Below, piece after piece: positions 35,741-44,525 of a stretch of 64,000 bases of DNA. The translations under genes and the position numbers were made by a program. The notes under the pieces are model-generated. The model searched no databases. It worked only from the letters and a program-made list of their open reading frames with translations, and had not been told where the DNA came from. The stretch covers positions 1 through 64,000 of the forward strand of contig CAYFEQ010000004.1 of NCBI GenBank assembly GCA_964342155.1, in the 5' to 3' direction. Position 1 is the stretch's first letter; every line of letters starts with the position of its first letter. The stretch comes from GCA-2701705 sp964342155. GTDB lineage: Bacteria > Pseudomonadota > Gammaproteobacteria > GCA-002705445 > GCA-002716945.

Positions 35741-37414
35741 TTAAATATCAATACTCGTTGTTGCTCCGGTGTCAGCTTGACTCACAAGTCTTGAATATTT
35801 TGTTAATACACCGTTAATTAGAATTTTCTTTGGTTTAGCCCATTTTTTAAACCGCTTCTTAAATTCTTTTCCAGAAATTTTTAAGTTTAATTCTTTTTTA
35901 ATAGTATTTATCTCAATAGTGTCCCCATTTTTAACAATAGCTAGAGGGCCACCTATATGAGCTTCTGGCGAGATATGTCCTACAACAAAACCATGACTTC
36001 CTCCAGAGAATCTACCATCTGTAATTAATGCGACATCTTTACCGAGTCCTTTACCCATTATTGCAGATGTTGGTGACAGCATCTCTCTCATGCCAGGTCC
36101 ACCTACAGGACCTTCGTATCTAATTACAATCACCATCCCTTTTTTTATTTTATCATTAAGAATATCTTTTAAAGCTGATTCTTCAGAGTTATAAACTTTA
36201 GCTATACCAGAAAAGAAATCTCCTTCCTTACCTGTAATTTTAGCTACAGAACCATTCGGTGATAAATTGCCTTTCAAAATAACTAGGTGTCCATTCTTTT
36301 TTATTGGATTATGAAAAGGTTTGATAATCTTTTGTTGTTTTCTATAATGTCTAATTTTTTTTAAATTGTCTTTTAATGTTTTACCAGTAACAGTAATACA
36401 GTCTCCGTGTAAAAGTTTTTTTTCTAACAATATTTTCATTAAAGGGGCTACGCCACCAATCTTGACTAATTCTGACATCGTATATTTCCCGCTTGGTTTT
36501 AAATCTGCTAAAACAGGTACTTTTTTACCAATTCTTTCAAAGTCATTGAGCGATAACTTCACCTTTGCATCTTTAGCAATCGCAAGCAAATGGAGAACAG
36601 CATTTGTCGATCCACCAAGTGCCATAACGACAGTAATAGCATTTTCTAATGATTTTTTATTAATAATGTCGCTAGGCCTAATATTTTTTTTGAGACAATT
36701 AATTAATGCTTTAGCAGATTCTTTGCAGTCAAGACGTTTGCTTTTAGAAATTGCTGCTTGCGCTGAACTATTGGTTAAGCTCAATCCTAACGCCTCAATT
36801 GCGCACGCCATAGTATTTGCCGTATACATACCTCCGCAAGAACCAGGCCCAGGGATAGCTTTCTTTTCAATTTGAATTAATTCATCATTACTAATTTCTT
36901 TATTAGCATTTTTTCCAACTGCCTCAAAAACAGAAACTATGTCTATTTGTCTAGACTTATACCTACCAGGAAGAATAGTGCCACCATAAATAAAAATAGA
37001 TGGTCTATTGAGTCTAGCCATAGCCATAACACAGCCAGGCATATTTTTATCACACCCGCCAATTGTAATGAAAGCATCAAATCCTTCACAACCAACAACT
37101 GTTTCAATAGAGTCGGCTATAACTTCTCTAGAAACAAGAGAATAACGCATACCATCAGTTCCCATTGAAATGCCATCGGACACTGTAATGGTATTGAAAA
37201 TTAGAGATTTTGCTCCATTGGCATCAATTGATTTTGCTGAAATTTCAGCAAGTTCATTGATATGCATATTGCATGGTGTAACCATACTTCCAGTTGATGC
37301 GACGCCTATTTGAGGTAATTTAAAATCTTTATCCTTAAATCCTACAGCTCTGAGCATCGATCTACTAGGGGTTCGATCTTTACCATCTACTATTTTAGAA
37401 GAAAACTTTCTCAT
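35741..37414 (-). CDS. ilvD: Dihydroxy-acid dehydratase
   Basis: Fe-S dehydratase of isoleucine/valine synthesis, 557 residues. Cluster and active-site blocks are seen: GGCDKNMPGCVMAMAR, GPGSCGGMYTANTM, GGSTNAVLHLLAIA and GRFSGGSHGFVVGHISPEA. It is about 50 residues shorter than the E. coli enzyme and matches the shorter IlvD type. It converges with the LonN gene (3-base gap) and is followed upstream by rnd on the same strand. Confidence 0.97.
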   Translation of the reverse strand: MRKFSSKIVDGKDRTPSRSMLRAVGFKDKDFKLPQIGVASTGSMVTPCNMHINELAEISAKSIDANGAKSLIFNTITVSDGISMGTDGMRYSLVSREVIADSIETVVGCEGFDAFITIGGCDKNMPGCVMAMARLNRPSIFIYGGTILPGRYKSRQIDIVSVFEAVGKNANKEISNDELIQIEKKAIPGPGSCGGMYTANTMACAIEALGLSLTNSSAQAAISKSKRLDCKESAKALINCLKKNIRPSDIINKKSLENAITVVMALGGSTNAVLHLLAIAKDAKVKLSLNDFERIGKKVPVLADLKPSGKYTMSELVKIGGVAPLMKILLEKKLLHGDCITVTGKTLKDNLKKIRHYRKQQKIIKPFHNPIKKNGHLVILKGNLSPNGSVAKITGKEGDFFSGIAKVYNSEESALKDILNDKIKKGMVIVIRYEGPVGGPGMREMLSPTSAIMGKGLGKDVALITDGRFSGGSHGFVVGHISPEAHIGGPLAIVKNGDTIEINTIKKELNLKISGKEFKKRFKKWAKPKKILINGVLTKYSRLVSQADTGATTSIDI

Positions 37415-37417
37415 CTC

Positions 37418-38482
37418 TTATTGTAACAATTTACCAAAAATTTTAAATCTCCATCCATCCATAAATCTTATTTGTTTTTGATTTCTTGCATACATATCCA
37501 TTTCACGTTTATTAGCAATTAATGCCTGAGGGAGCTTGTATTTAATTGAAACTTTTTCAAGCAATTTATGACATTCATTAATTTGTTTTTTTGATTTAAT
37601 ATTAACAGATTTAATATTTTTTATTTTAGCAGCTTTTGAATTATTTTTTATTAAAGAAATAATTATTTTTTTATCAGAATTGCTTAAATCATTTTTTAAA
37701 TTATTAAGAATCGTCCTTACTCTCTTTTCGTCAGAGATAATCAATTTCGTCAATTCACTATCTAGCATGACCCATCTTTTTGGCAAGTCTTTTTTAATAG
37801 CTTTTCTTTCTCTCCATTCTGCTAAAGACTTTAATTTTTTAATTTGATCTTTAGTTAAGTCAGATGATATATTGATTCTCTTCCAAGACTCTCTAGGCTT
37901 CGTAATGACATTATCTTTTTTTAATTCTTTTTTCTGTTCTTCATTAAACCAGCTTAGTCTTTTACATTTATTCAATTCTTTATTTAAAGCTTTATAGATT
38001 GGCAATAAATATTTAACATCATTACAAGCATAATCTATTTTATCTTCACTCAATGGCCTTTCTAGCCAATCTGTTCTCCAGGAACCTTGCTTTAAGTCTT
38101 TGTCAAAAAATTTTTTTACAAGGCCAGCGTAGCTGATATTCATATCAATACCTATGAGATTTGCAGCTATTTGTGTATCAAAAATATTTTTTGGATACGA
38201 TTTGTAATAACTATTTAATGCCTCAAGGTCTTGTTTTGAAGCATGCATAATTTTTTTAATCTTTCTAGCAGTCAGCACCTTCTTTAATAATGTCTTGTCT
38301 TTAATGCTTAATATATCAATACAGAAAATTGATTTCATAGTAGAAATTTGAATGAGCGCGAGGACTGGATAATATGTAGACTCTCTTATGAATTCAGTAT
38401 CTATGCCCAAATACTTAGAATTCTGTATTTCAGGAATAATTTTTTTTAATTTTTTGTCTGTATTAATCAGAAAGTTTGACAT
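37418..38482 (-). CDS. rnd: Ribonuclease D
   Basis: 3'-5' exoribonuclease for tRNA maturation, 354 residues. DEDD exonuclease motifs: GIDTEFIRESTYYPVLALIQ (D, E), the IFDTQIAANLIG region (D) and DKIDYACNDVKYLLPI (Y, D). A C-terminal HRDC-like helical domain follows (LKSLAEWRERKAIKKDLPKRW region). It is 3 bases from ilvD on the same strand and divergent from ampD across about 50 bases. Confidence 0.94.
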   Translation of the reverse strand: MSNFLINTDKKLKKIIPEIQNSKYLGIDTEFIRESTYYPVLALIQISTMKSIFCIDILSIKDKTLLKKVLTARKIKKIMHASKQDLEALNSYYKSYPKNIFDTQIAANLIGIDMNISYAGLVKKFFDKDLKQGSWRTDWLERPLSEDKIDYACNDVKYLLPIYKALNKELNKCKRLSWFNEEQKKELKKDNVITKPRESWKRINISSDLTKDQIKKLKSLAEWRERKAIKKDLPKRWVMLDSELTKLIISDEKRVRTILNNLKNDLSNSDKKIIISLIKNNSKAAKIKNIKSVNIKSKKQINECHKLLEKVSIKYKLPQALIANKREMDMYARNQKQIRFMDGWRFKIFGKLLQ

Positions 38483-38533
38483 AATTAGAGATAAGTATAA
38501 TATTAACAGTCTATTTCATTTAGATGAATATAT

Positions 38534-39076
38534 ATGTTAAAAATAGATAAATCTAGCCATTTAATTACAGATATTTCATATTTTCCTACAACCAATTGTG
38601 ATGAACGCCCCGAAGATTGTTGTATCGATACAGTAATAATACACTGTATCAGTTTGCCCAAAGGTGTTTTCGATAATGATAATGTAGCTAAGTTATTTAC
38701 AAATAAGCTTGATTGCTCATCTGATCCGTCATTTGATTCTTTAAAAAACCTAAGGGTTTCTGCGCACATCTTTATTCGCAGAAATGGTGAAATAATACAG
38801 TTTGTACCATTTCATTTAAGAGCTTGGCATGCAGGACGCTCTTCGCATAAGGGAAGAGAAAATTGTAATAACTTTTCTGTAGGAATAGAATTGGAAGGTT
38901 CAGTCGACGAAAATTACGAAGAAAATCAATATGTACAATTAAGAGAATTAATCGGAGCCCTAAAGATATGCTATCCAAAAATTATGGATGATAATATAAT
39001 AGGGCATAGTGAAATATCACCAGATAGGAAAAAAGACCCTGGACCATTTTTTAATTGGGAAAAAATAAGAAATTAA
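38534..39076 (+). CDS. ampD: 1,6-anhydro-N-acetylmuramoyl-L-alanine amidase AmpD
   Basis: Cytoplasmic zinc amidase that cleaves anhydro-muropeptides during wall recycling. It has 180 residues. The zinc ligands appear as H37 (TVIIHCISLP), H158 (IIGHSEISP) and D168 (KKDPGP). FHLRAWHAGRSS and NFSVGIELEG are AmpD-specific. ampE follows after 7 bases. Together with mpl it covers the muropeptide-recycling branch. Confidence 0.96.
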   Translation: MLKIDKSSHLITDISYFPTTNCDERPEDCCIDTVIIHCISLPKGVFDNDNVAKLFTNKLDCSSDPSFDSLKNLRVSAHIFIRRNGEIIQFVPFHLRAWHAGRSSHKGRENCNNFSVGIELEGSVDENYEENQYVQLRELIGALKICYPKIMDDNIIGHSEISPDRKKDPGPFFNWEKIRN

Positions 39077-39083
39077 CTCTGAT

Positions 39084-39953
39084 ATGGAAACAGCATTTTT
39101 AATAATCTTAGTCTTATTGGTAGAGTTTATTTATGACCCATTAGTCACTTTACGGGATGAAGGGTTTATTAAGAAGTCTTATAACAGTTTCCATCTTTAT
39201 ATAAAAGAATACATTGAAAAAAAATTCTTTATATATGTACTTTTTAGTTTATTTTGTATTTTATCAACTATAGTTATAAATGGATTTCTTGCCGCATATG
39301 TACATTGGACATTAGCATTTTTATTTAATTTTCTAATATTGTTTTATTGTCTACGTCCAAATGAATTCAATGAGAAAATAGACGACTTCAAATTTATAAT
39401 TGATAAAAAAATGGAAATTGATGACAAAATACTCATCACGATTTTAACTAAAGACATAAATAAAAATAAATTGTCAAAAAATGATATTCATGCAATTACT
39501 AAAAACTTATTTTACGGATCAACGCGAAACATTTTCTCTGTAATTTTTTGGTTTTTATTACTTGGACCAGGGGGAGCCTTAGGATATAAAATATTAGATT
39601 ATTTTTCATTTACCAATGATTTGAGAATAGATCAAAAATCTAGAAGCGATATTAAGGATATTCTAGGTCTAATGGAATTTATACCAATTAGATTGAGTTC
39701 TTTAGCTTTTGCAATTGTTGGTAATTTTGAATCTTCTTTAATGGTTTGGAAAAAATATAACCTAAATACAAAGAATATATATGAATCAAATATAGACTTG
39801 ATTAATAGTATAGGAAATTCTTCAGTACAAATTGAAAAGGATAATGAAGATATTATAGAAAAAATTTCATATATTCAGACTTTGGTAGCTCGGTCTCTCT
39901 TGACCTGGCTGAGCATAATAATGCTATTGATTCTTGGTGGTTTTTTTAATTAA
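39084..39953 (+). CDS. ampE: AmpE-like membrane protein
   Basis: 289 residues with about four or five membrane helices: an N-terminal hydrophobic start, a pair near residues 47-92, one near 150-165 and one at the C-terminal end (WLSIIMLLILGGFF). The family sign is VIFWFLLLGPGGALGYKILDYF, seen in AmpE/CobD-type proteins. Its position right after ampD supports the name. The biochemical role of AmpE is not well defined. Its last 30 bases overlap the convergent queH gene. Confidence 0.88.
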   Translation: METAFLIILVLLVEFIYDPLVTLRDEGFIKKSYNSFHLYIKEYIEKKFFIYVLFSLFCILSTIVINGFLAAYVHWTLAFLFNFLILFYCLRPNEFNEKIDDFKFIIDKKMEIDDKILITILTKDINKNKLSKNDIHAITKNLFYGSTRNIFSVIFWFLLLGPGGALGYKILDYFSFTNDLRIDQKSRSDIKDILGLMEFIPIRLSSLAFAIVGNFESSLMVWKKYNLNTKNIYESNIDLINSIGNSSVQIEKDNEDIIEKISYIQTLVARSLLTWLSIIMLLILGGFFN

Positions 39954-40598
39954 GTTAGTATAATGATTCTTGCCAATAGTTATTTTCTCTCGAGAGTTTT
40001 TTTGTCTCCATATATTAGTGTCTCTGAAAGAATAAACACAACCACAATACTCTTGTTTATAAAATCCTTCATCTTTCGAAATAGATAACATTCGTTGTGA
40101 GCCATTATTTTTTCTCCAATTAAATGTCCAATATTCTAAGTTTGGCATTTTATTAGCAGCCCATTGCCCTGCTTCATTTATTTGATTCATATCTTTCCAC
40201 CTTGAAATACCAAGGGTGCTAGATATAAGATCAAAATTATTTTCATGGGCATATTTTGCTGTTTTTAGAAACCTCATTTCGAAACATGTAGTACATCTTT
40301 TTCCTCTCTCTGGTTCCCATTCCATACCTTTAGTTTGTTCAAACCATTCATCTATATCATAATCACCATCAATAAATGGTATATTATTTTTTTCAGCAAA
40401 TTTAATATTTTCTTTTTTTCTTATTTCATACTCTTTAAGAGGATGTATGTTTGGATTATAAAAAAAGACTGAAAAATTTATACTTGAATCTACTAATCTT
40501 TGAATTATTTCTCCTGAGCAAGGTGCGCAGCAGGAATGTAAAAGAAGACGATTCTTGTTTTTAGGTAATTTTAAATAATATTTTGATTCTTTTCTCAT
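39924..40598 (-). CDS. queH: Epoxyqueuosine reductase QueH
   Basis: 224 residues. It reduces epoxyqueuosine to queuosine in tRNA and is a non-homologous substitute for QueG. The Fe-S/zinc cysteines are seen in LLHSCCAPCSGEI (C23, C24, C27), RCTTCFEMRF and EYCGCVYSF. Further typical features are FYNPNIHPLKEYEIRKKE and TLGISRWKDMNQINEAG. It overlaps tatD by 4 bases and is the last gene of the mcl-mtk run. Its stop lies within ampE on the other strand. Confidence 0.95.
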   Translation of the reverse strand: MRKESKYYLKLPKNKNRLLLHSCCAPCSGEIIQRLVDSSINFSVFFYNPNIHPLKEYEIRKKENIKFAEKNNIPFIDGDYDIDEWFEQTKGMEWEPERGKRCTTCFEMRFLKTAKYAHENNFDLISSTLGISRWKDMNQINEAGQWAANKMPNLEYWTFNWRKNNGSQRMLSISKDEGFYKQEYCGCVYSFRDTNIWRQKNSREKITIGKNHYTNLIKKTTKNQ

Positions 40599-41389
40599 AT
40601 TTTAAAAAATGTTTTTGTATTTGTGTAAGTCTGCCTACAGATATATTCTATATCTTTATTTAAACACTTTGCAATTTCTTCTACAACATATGGCAAAAAA
40701 GATGGTTCATTTACGAGGTTTTCATTATCAGGTATATTTTTTGGGATTAAATACGGTGCATCTGTTTCTACCATTAGTTTATCTTCAGGAATAAATTTAA
40801 TAATATCATGCAAGTGAGAGCCCCTATCTAAATCAGTAATCCATCCTGTGATACCAATATAACAACCAATATCTAGGTATTTAGATAATTCCTCTTTAGT
40901 TCCAGTAAAACAATGAACAACAGATTTATCGATGTGATCAATATACTTCTTCAGTATTGAATAAAAATCTGAGTGAGCACCTCTTTCATGTAGAAATGTA
41001 GGTAAATTAAGTTTAGTATTCAGATCTAGTTGTTTTTCAAAACAATCAATTTGTTCGTTCTTGGGAGAATATTCTCGGTAATAATCAAGGCCACACTCTC
41101 CTAACGATATAACATGAGAATTTTCAGCAAATGACAACATAGAGATTAAATCTTCATCTTTAAAGTCTTTAGCATTATGTGGATGAAAACCAATTGTAGT
41201 AAAAAATATTTGTGGAAATTTTTTGATCAGATCAAGAGCTTTTTTTGTATCAGTAAGATTTGAGGAAGTAATTATAACTTTTTTAATATTTGCTTTTTTG
41301 AACCTTTCAATAACAGAATGTATATTGCTTAGAAGTTGATCATGCGTTAAGTTTGCGCCAATATCAATTAAAGAATAATCTTTATCCAT
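40595..41389 (-). CDS. tatD: TatD-family metal-dependent DNase
   Basis: 264-residue TIM-barrel hydrolase. The N-terminus DIGANLTHDQL is the TatD-proper form rather than the HxH form of YcfH. Other parts: FHPHNAKDF, SLGECGLDYYREYSP, HCFTGTKEEL, GITGWITDLDRG and ETDAPYLIPKN. It probably acts in DNA repair or RNA degradation. It overlaps mtkB by 8 bases and queH by 4 bases, so it is translated with the malyl-CoA genes without an obvious functional link. Confidence 0.95.
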   Translation of the reverse strand: MDKDYSLIDIGANLTHDQLLSNIHSVIERFKKANIKKVIITSSNLTDTKKALDLIKKFPQIFFTTIGFHPHNAKDFKDEDLISMLSFAENSHVISLGECGLDYYREYSPKNEQIDCFEKQLDLNTKLNLPTFLHERGAHSDFYSILKKYIDHIDKSVVHCFTGTKEELSKYLDIGCYIGITGWITDLDRGSHLHDIIKFIPEDKLMVETDAPYLIPKNIPDNENLVNEPSFLPYVVEEIAKCLNKDIEYICRQTYTNTKTFFKI

Positions 41390-42275
41390 TAATAGATTTC
41401 ATTACAGATGCAATTGTATCGCCAATCACAGATGGGTTTTTTGCAATTGTAATTCCAGCTTCTTTTAATATCTCAACTTTTTCTGCTGCAGACTCACCAT
41501 ATGCGCTAACAATTGCTCCAGCATGGCCCATCCTTTTTCCTTTAGGAGCAGTTAACCCTGCTATATATGCTACAACAGGTTTAGAAATATTTTCTTTGGC
41601 GAAAGATGCTGCTTCTGCTTCTTGAGGTCCACCAATCTCACCAATCATTAAAATAACTTTTGTTTCATCATCTTGCTCAAATTTTTGTAGATGATCTTTA
41701 AAAGAACTGCCATTAATTGGATCTCCGCCAATGCCAACACTTGTTGAAATTCCAATACCAAGGTTTTTCATTTGTTGAGCGGCTTCATAACCCAAAGTAC
41801 CTGATCTTCCTATAACACCAACATTCCCTTCTTTATAAATATGTCCTGGCATAATTCCAAGCATACATTTGCCGGGACTTATAACACCAGCACAGTTTGG
41901 CCCAACTAAAGTCATCCTTTCTTCATTCTTGTATCGTCTCATATAACGCTTTACCTTAATCATGTCGTGGGCAGGTATTCCATCAGTTATAGCAACAAGT
42001 GTTTTAATTCCTGCATCCGCTGCTTCCATTGCTGAATCTGCTGCAAATGCAGGGGGTACAAACAATATACTTGCATCAGCACCAGTTTCTTGTGCAGCTT
42101 CTTTTACTGTATTGAAAACGGGTCTTTTCAAATGTGTTTGACCACCTTTGCCTGGCGTTACTCCACCAACAACATTTGTGCCGTATTCAATCATTTCTTC
42201 CGCATGAAAAGTACCTATTTTTCCAGTAAATCCTTGTACAATTATCTTTGAATCCTTATTAATTAATATTGCCAT
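41382..42275 (-). CDS. mtkB: Malate-CoA ligase (malate thiokinase) alpha subunit, SucD-like
   Basis: 297 residues, succinyl-CoA-synthetase alpha fold. The CoA-binding start QGFTGKIGTFHAEEMIEYGT is family-typical; the phosphohistidine is H251 in GHAGAIVS. By motif alone it could be SucD. The partner gene at 42283-43452 and malyl-CoA lyase at 43452-44393 make malate:CoA ligase the better reading: malate + CoA + ATP gives malyl-CoA, which the lyase splits to acetyl-CoA and glyoxylate. It lies 7 bases after mtkA. Confidence 0.88.
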   Translation of the reverse strand: MAILINKDSKIIVQGFTGKIGTFHAEEMIEYGTNVVGGVTPGKGGQTHLKRPVFNTVKEAAQETGADASILFVPPAFAADSAMEAADAGIKTLVAITDGIPAHDMIKVKRYMRRYKNEERMTLVGPNCAGVISPGKCMLGIMPGHIYKEGNVGVIGRSGTLGYEAAQQMKNLGIGISTSVGIGGDPINGSSFKDHLQKFEQDDETKVILMIGEIGGPQEAEAASFAKENISKPVVAYIAGLTAPKGKRMGHAGAIVSAYGESAAEKVEILKEAGITIAKNPSVIGDTIASVMKSING

Positions 42276-42282
42276 TATTGAT

Positions 42283-43452
42283 TTACCCTAAATCCGACAG
42301 TGCTTTAACTGCTTTATTTGCTGCTTCTTCAAGTGTTGAAGCTTCAATGTATTTTATTTTGCTATCTTTTAAGATTTTCATTCCTTCTTCAACATTTGTT
42401 CCAGCTAATCTTATAATTAGAGGCTGTTTAATTTCTAGTTGATCAAGAGCATCTACAATACCTTGAGCAACCCAATCACATCTATTTATACCGGCAAAAA
42501 TATTAATCAAAATTACTTTTACTTTTGGGTCACCAGATATAAGTTTAAAGGCCTTTACAAATTTTTCTGGTGTTGCGCCTCCACCAACATCTAGAAAATT
42601 TGCAGGCTGTCCACCAGCGAGTTGAATCATGTCCATTGATGCCATAGCTAGTCCAGCACCGTTTATAATATTACCAATATCACCATCAAGCGCTATATAA
42701 TTTAAACCTCTGTCAGCAGCATATGTTTCCTTTGGATCCTCTTGCGATTTATCTCTAAGTTCAGCAATTTGTGGGTTTCTATATAATGCATTATCATCAA
42801 ATGACATCTTACAATCTAAGGCTAAAATATGATCATCTCCACTTAAAACTAAAGGATTAATTTCAACCATTGTTGCATCAGAAGTGCTGAACGCTTTATA
42901 GCAACCTAAAATTGCTTCGGCACATCTAGATATTGCTTTTGCTTCAATACCTAATCCAAATGCTATTTCTCTAGCTTGGAAATTTTGTATTCCTACAGCT
43001 GCTTCTACTTTAGTTCTTATTAATGTCTCAGGTTTTTCTTTTGCAATTTCTTCAACGCTCATACCGCCTGCTGACGAAGCAACAACCATGACACTTTCCG
43101 AACTTCTATCAAACACTAAACCAAGATAAAATTCTTTTTTAATATCTGTTGCTTCTTCTACATAAATTCTTTGGACTGTTTTACCAGCAGGCCCAGTTTG
43201 ATTAGTTACAAGAGTTTTCCCCAATAATTTATTAGCTGCATCAGAAACTTCTTGCAAACTTTTGCAGACAATTATTCCTCCAGCTTTACCTCGTGCTCCT
43301 GAATGAATTTGTGCTTTAACTACCCACATTTCACCGCCTAATTCAGCAGCCCTATCTTTTGCATTTTCCGGACTGTAGGCAATTTCACCTCTTGGTATAG
43401 ATACGCCAAATTTAGCTAATATTTCTTTAGCTTGATATTCATGTATATTCAT
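42283..43452 (-). CDS. mtkA: Malate-CoA ligase (malate thiokinase) beta subunit, SucC-like
   Basis: 389 residues with an N-terminal ATP-grasp domain (MNIHEYQAKEILAKFGVSIP, WVVKAQIHSGARGKAGG) and a C-terminal CoA-ligase domain (NFLDVGGGATPEK, INIFAGINRCDWVAQGI). The block FAGINRCDWVA matches my memory of MtkA from Methylobacterium, whereas E. coli SucC has FGGIVRCDLIA. This points to malate rather than succinate as substrate. It follows mcl with a one-base overlap. Succinyl-CoA synthetase is the alternative. Confidence 0.88.
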   Translation of the reverse strand: MNIHEYQAKEILAKFGVSIPRGEIAYSPENAKDRAAELGGEMWVVKAQIHSGARGKAGGIIVCKSLQEVSDAANKLLGKTLVTNQTGPAGKTVQRIYVEEATDIKKEFYLGLVFDRSSESVMVVASSAGGMSVEEIAKEKPETLIRTKVEAAVGIQNFQAREIAFGLGIEAKAISRCAEAILGCYKAFSTSDATMVEINPLVLSGDDHILALDCKMSFDDNALYRNPQIAELRDKSQEDPKETYAADRGLNYIALDGDIGNIINGAGLAMASMDMIQLAGGQPANFLDVGGGATPEKFVKAFKLISGDPKVKVILINIFAGINRCDWVAQGIVDALDQLEIKQPLIIRLAGTNVEEGMKILKDSKIKYIEASTLEEAANKAVKALSDLG

Positions 43453-44393
43453 TATTTCTTTGATTTAATAAGTTTATCAATGTTAACAATATTTTCTGCC
43501 ATTCTCGCAGATGCGGCATCAATCATTCTTCCATCCAATTGCGCAGCCCCTCTACCTTCATCAGCTGCCTTTTTGAGTTCATCTAAAATCCTTGTTGCTT
43601 TTTCAACTTCGCTTTCTGGCGGTGAAAATACATTATTTGCATGCTCAATCTGCGAAGGATGGATAGCCCATTTTCCTTCAATTCCAATAGCAGCTCCACG
43701 CTTTGCAGCATTTATATAACCCTCAGCATCTTTTATGTCACCAAAAGGACCATCAATAGGTCTCAATCCAAATGCTCTACATGTTGCCACTAATTTTGAT
43801 AAACCATGGTGCCATTGATCGCCAGGATAATCTGGATTTAAGCCACCTATTATTACAGTCCTAGCTTTTAAACTTGCGGCATAATCAGCAACTCCAAAAT
43901 GAAGCGCTTCTAAACGAGTACTTGATTTAGCAATTTCTTCTATATTTACCATGCCAAGGGCTGTTTCTATTAAACATTCTAGCCCTATAGATTTTTTTAA
44001 TTTTTTTTCTTGCTCTATTTGTGAAACTAAACAATCAACCATATATACATCATCTCTTACACCAACTTTTGGTATCAACAAAGTATCAACAAATTCACCC
44101 ACCTGAGTCATTATTTCAACAACATCTTTATACATGTAATGTGTATCTAAACCATTTATTCTTACTGAAATAGTTTTACCGTTTCCTCTCCAATCCATTT
44201 CTTTCAGAGCTTGTATGACATTTTGTCTTGCAGACTCTTTATCATTAGGAGAAACTGCATCTTCTAAATCTAAAAATATATAATCAGCATCTGAATTAAG
44301 TGCTTTTTCGAACATTTTAGGAGATGAACCAGGGACTGCAAGCTCGCTTCTTTGTAATCTGAATTTGGCGTTTTTAAAAGATGTATGACTCAT
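43452..44393 (-). CDS. mcl: L-malyl-CoA / beta-methylmalyl-CoA lyase
   Basis: 313-residue CitE-like TIM-barrel lyase that cleaves malyl-CoA to acetyl-CoA and glyoxylate. Blocks: RSELAVPGSSPKMFEKAL, DYIFLDLEDAVSPNDKE, RINGLDTHYMYKDVV, ECLIETALGMVNIEEIA, FGVADYAAS, RPIDGPFGDIKD and EGKWAIHPSQIEHAN. Several of these match Mcl/MclA of methylotrophs and 3-hydroxypropionate-pathway bacteria more than citrate lyase beta. It is the first gene of the operon mcl-mtkA-mtkB-tatD-queH. A Fur-like site lies 28 bases upstream of its start, shared with the divergent ABC gene. Confidence 0.92.
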   Translation of the reverse strand: MSHTSFKNAKFRLQRSELAVPGSSPKMFEKALNSDADYIFLDLEDAVSPNDKESARQNVIQALKEMDWRGNGKTISVRINGLDTHYMYKDVVEIMTQVGEFVDTLLIPKVGVRDDVYMVDCLVSQIEQEKKLKKSIGLECLIETALGMVNIEEIAKSSTRLEALHFGVADYAASLKARTVIIGGLNPDYPGDQWHHGLSKLVATCRAFGLRPIDGPFGDIKDAEGYINAAKRGAAIGIEGKWAIHPSQIEHANNVFSPPESEVEKATRILDELKKAADEGRGAAQLDGRMIDAASARMAENIVNIDKLIKSKK

Positions 44394-44418
44394 ATTCTTA
44401 ATTATAGTTAATATAGAC

Positions 44419-44448
44419 TTGATAATGATATTGATTATCTGCTATAAC
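44419..44448 (+). promoter_or_regulatory. Sigma-70-type promoter with overlapping Fur box
   Basis: TTGATA (44419-44424) and TATAAC (44443-44448) are separated by 18 bases and point towards the ABC exporter at 44526. The 19 bases 44421-44439 match the E. coli Fur-box consensus GATAATGATAATCATTATC at 17 positions. The site covers the spacer, so a bound Fur dimer would block RNA polymerase. This implies iron-dependent repression of yadGH and possibly an effect on mcl on the other strand. Confidence 0.75.
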
Positions 44449-44525
44449 TCGATAAGTTTACGCAACTATATAATATTGTCAATAATTTAACAATAAGTAC
44501 ATATTTTCTTTAAGGAATTATTATT

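Noticed and set aside
36366..36875. Plus-strand open frame of about 169 residues within ilvD
   Set aside because: It is a complementary-strand shadow of a well conserved gene with no translation signal.
41382..43452. Plain succinyl-CoA synthetase (sucCD)
   Set aside because: The neighbouring malyl-CoA lyase with one-base overlap and the MtkA-type motif favour malate-CoA ligase; kept as the stated alternative.
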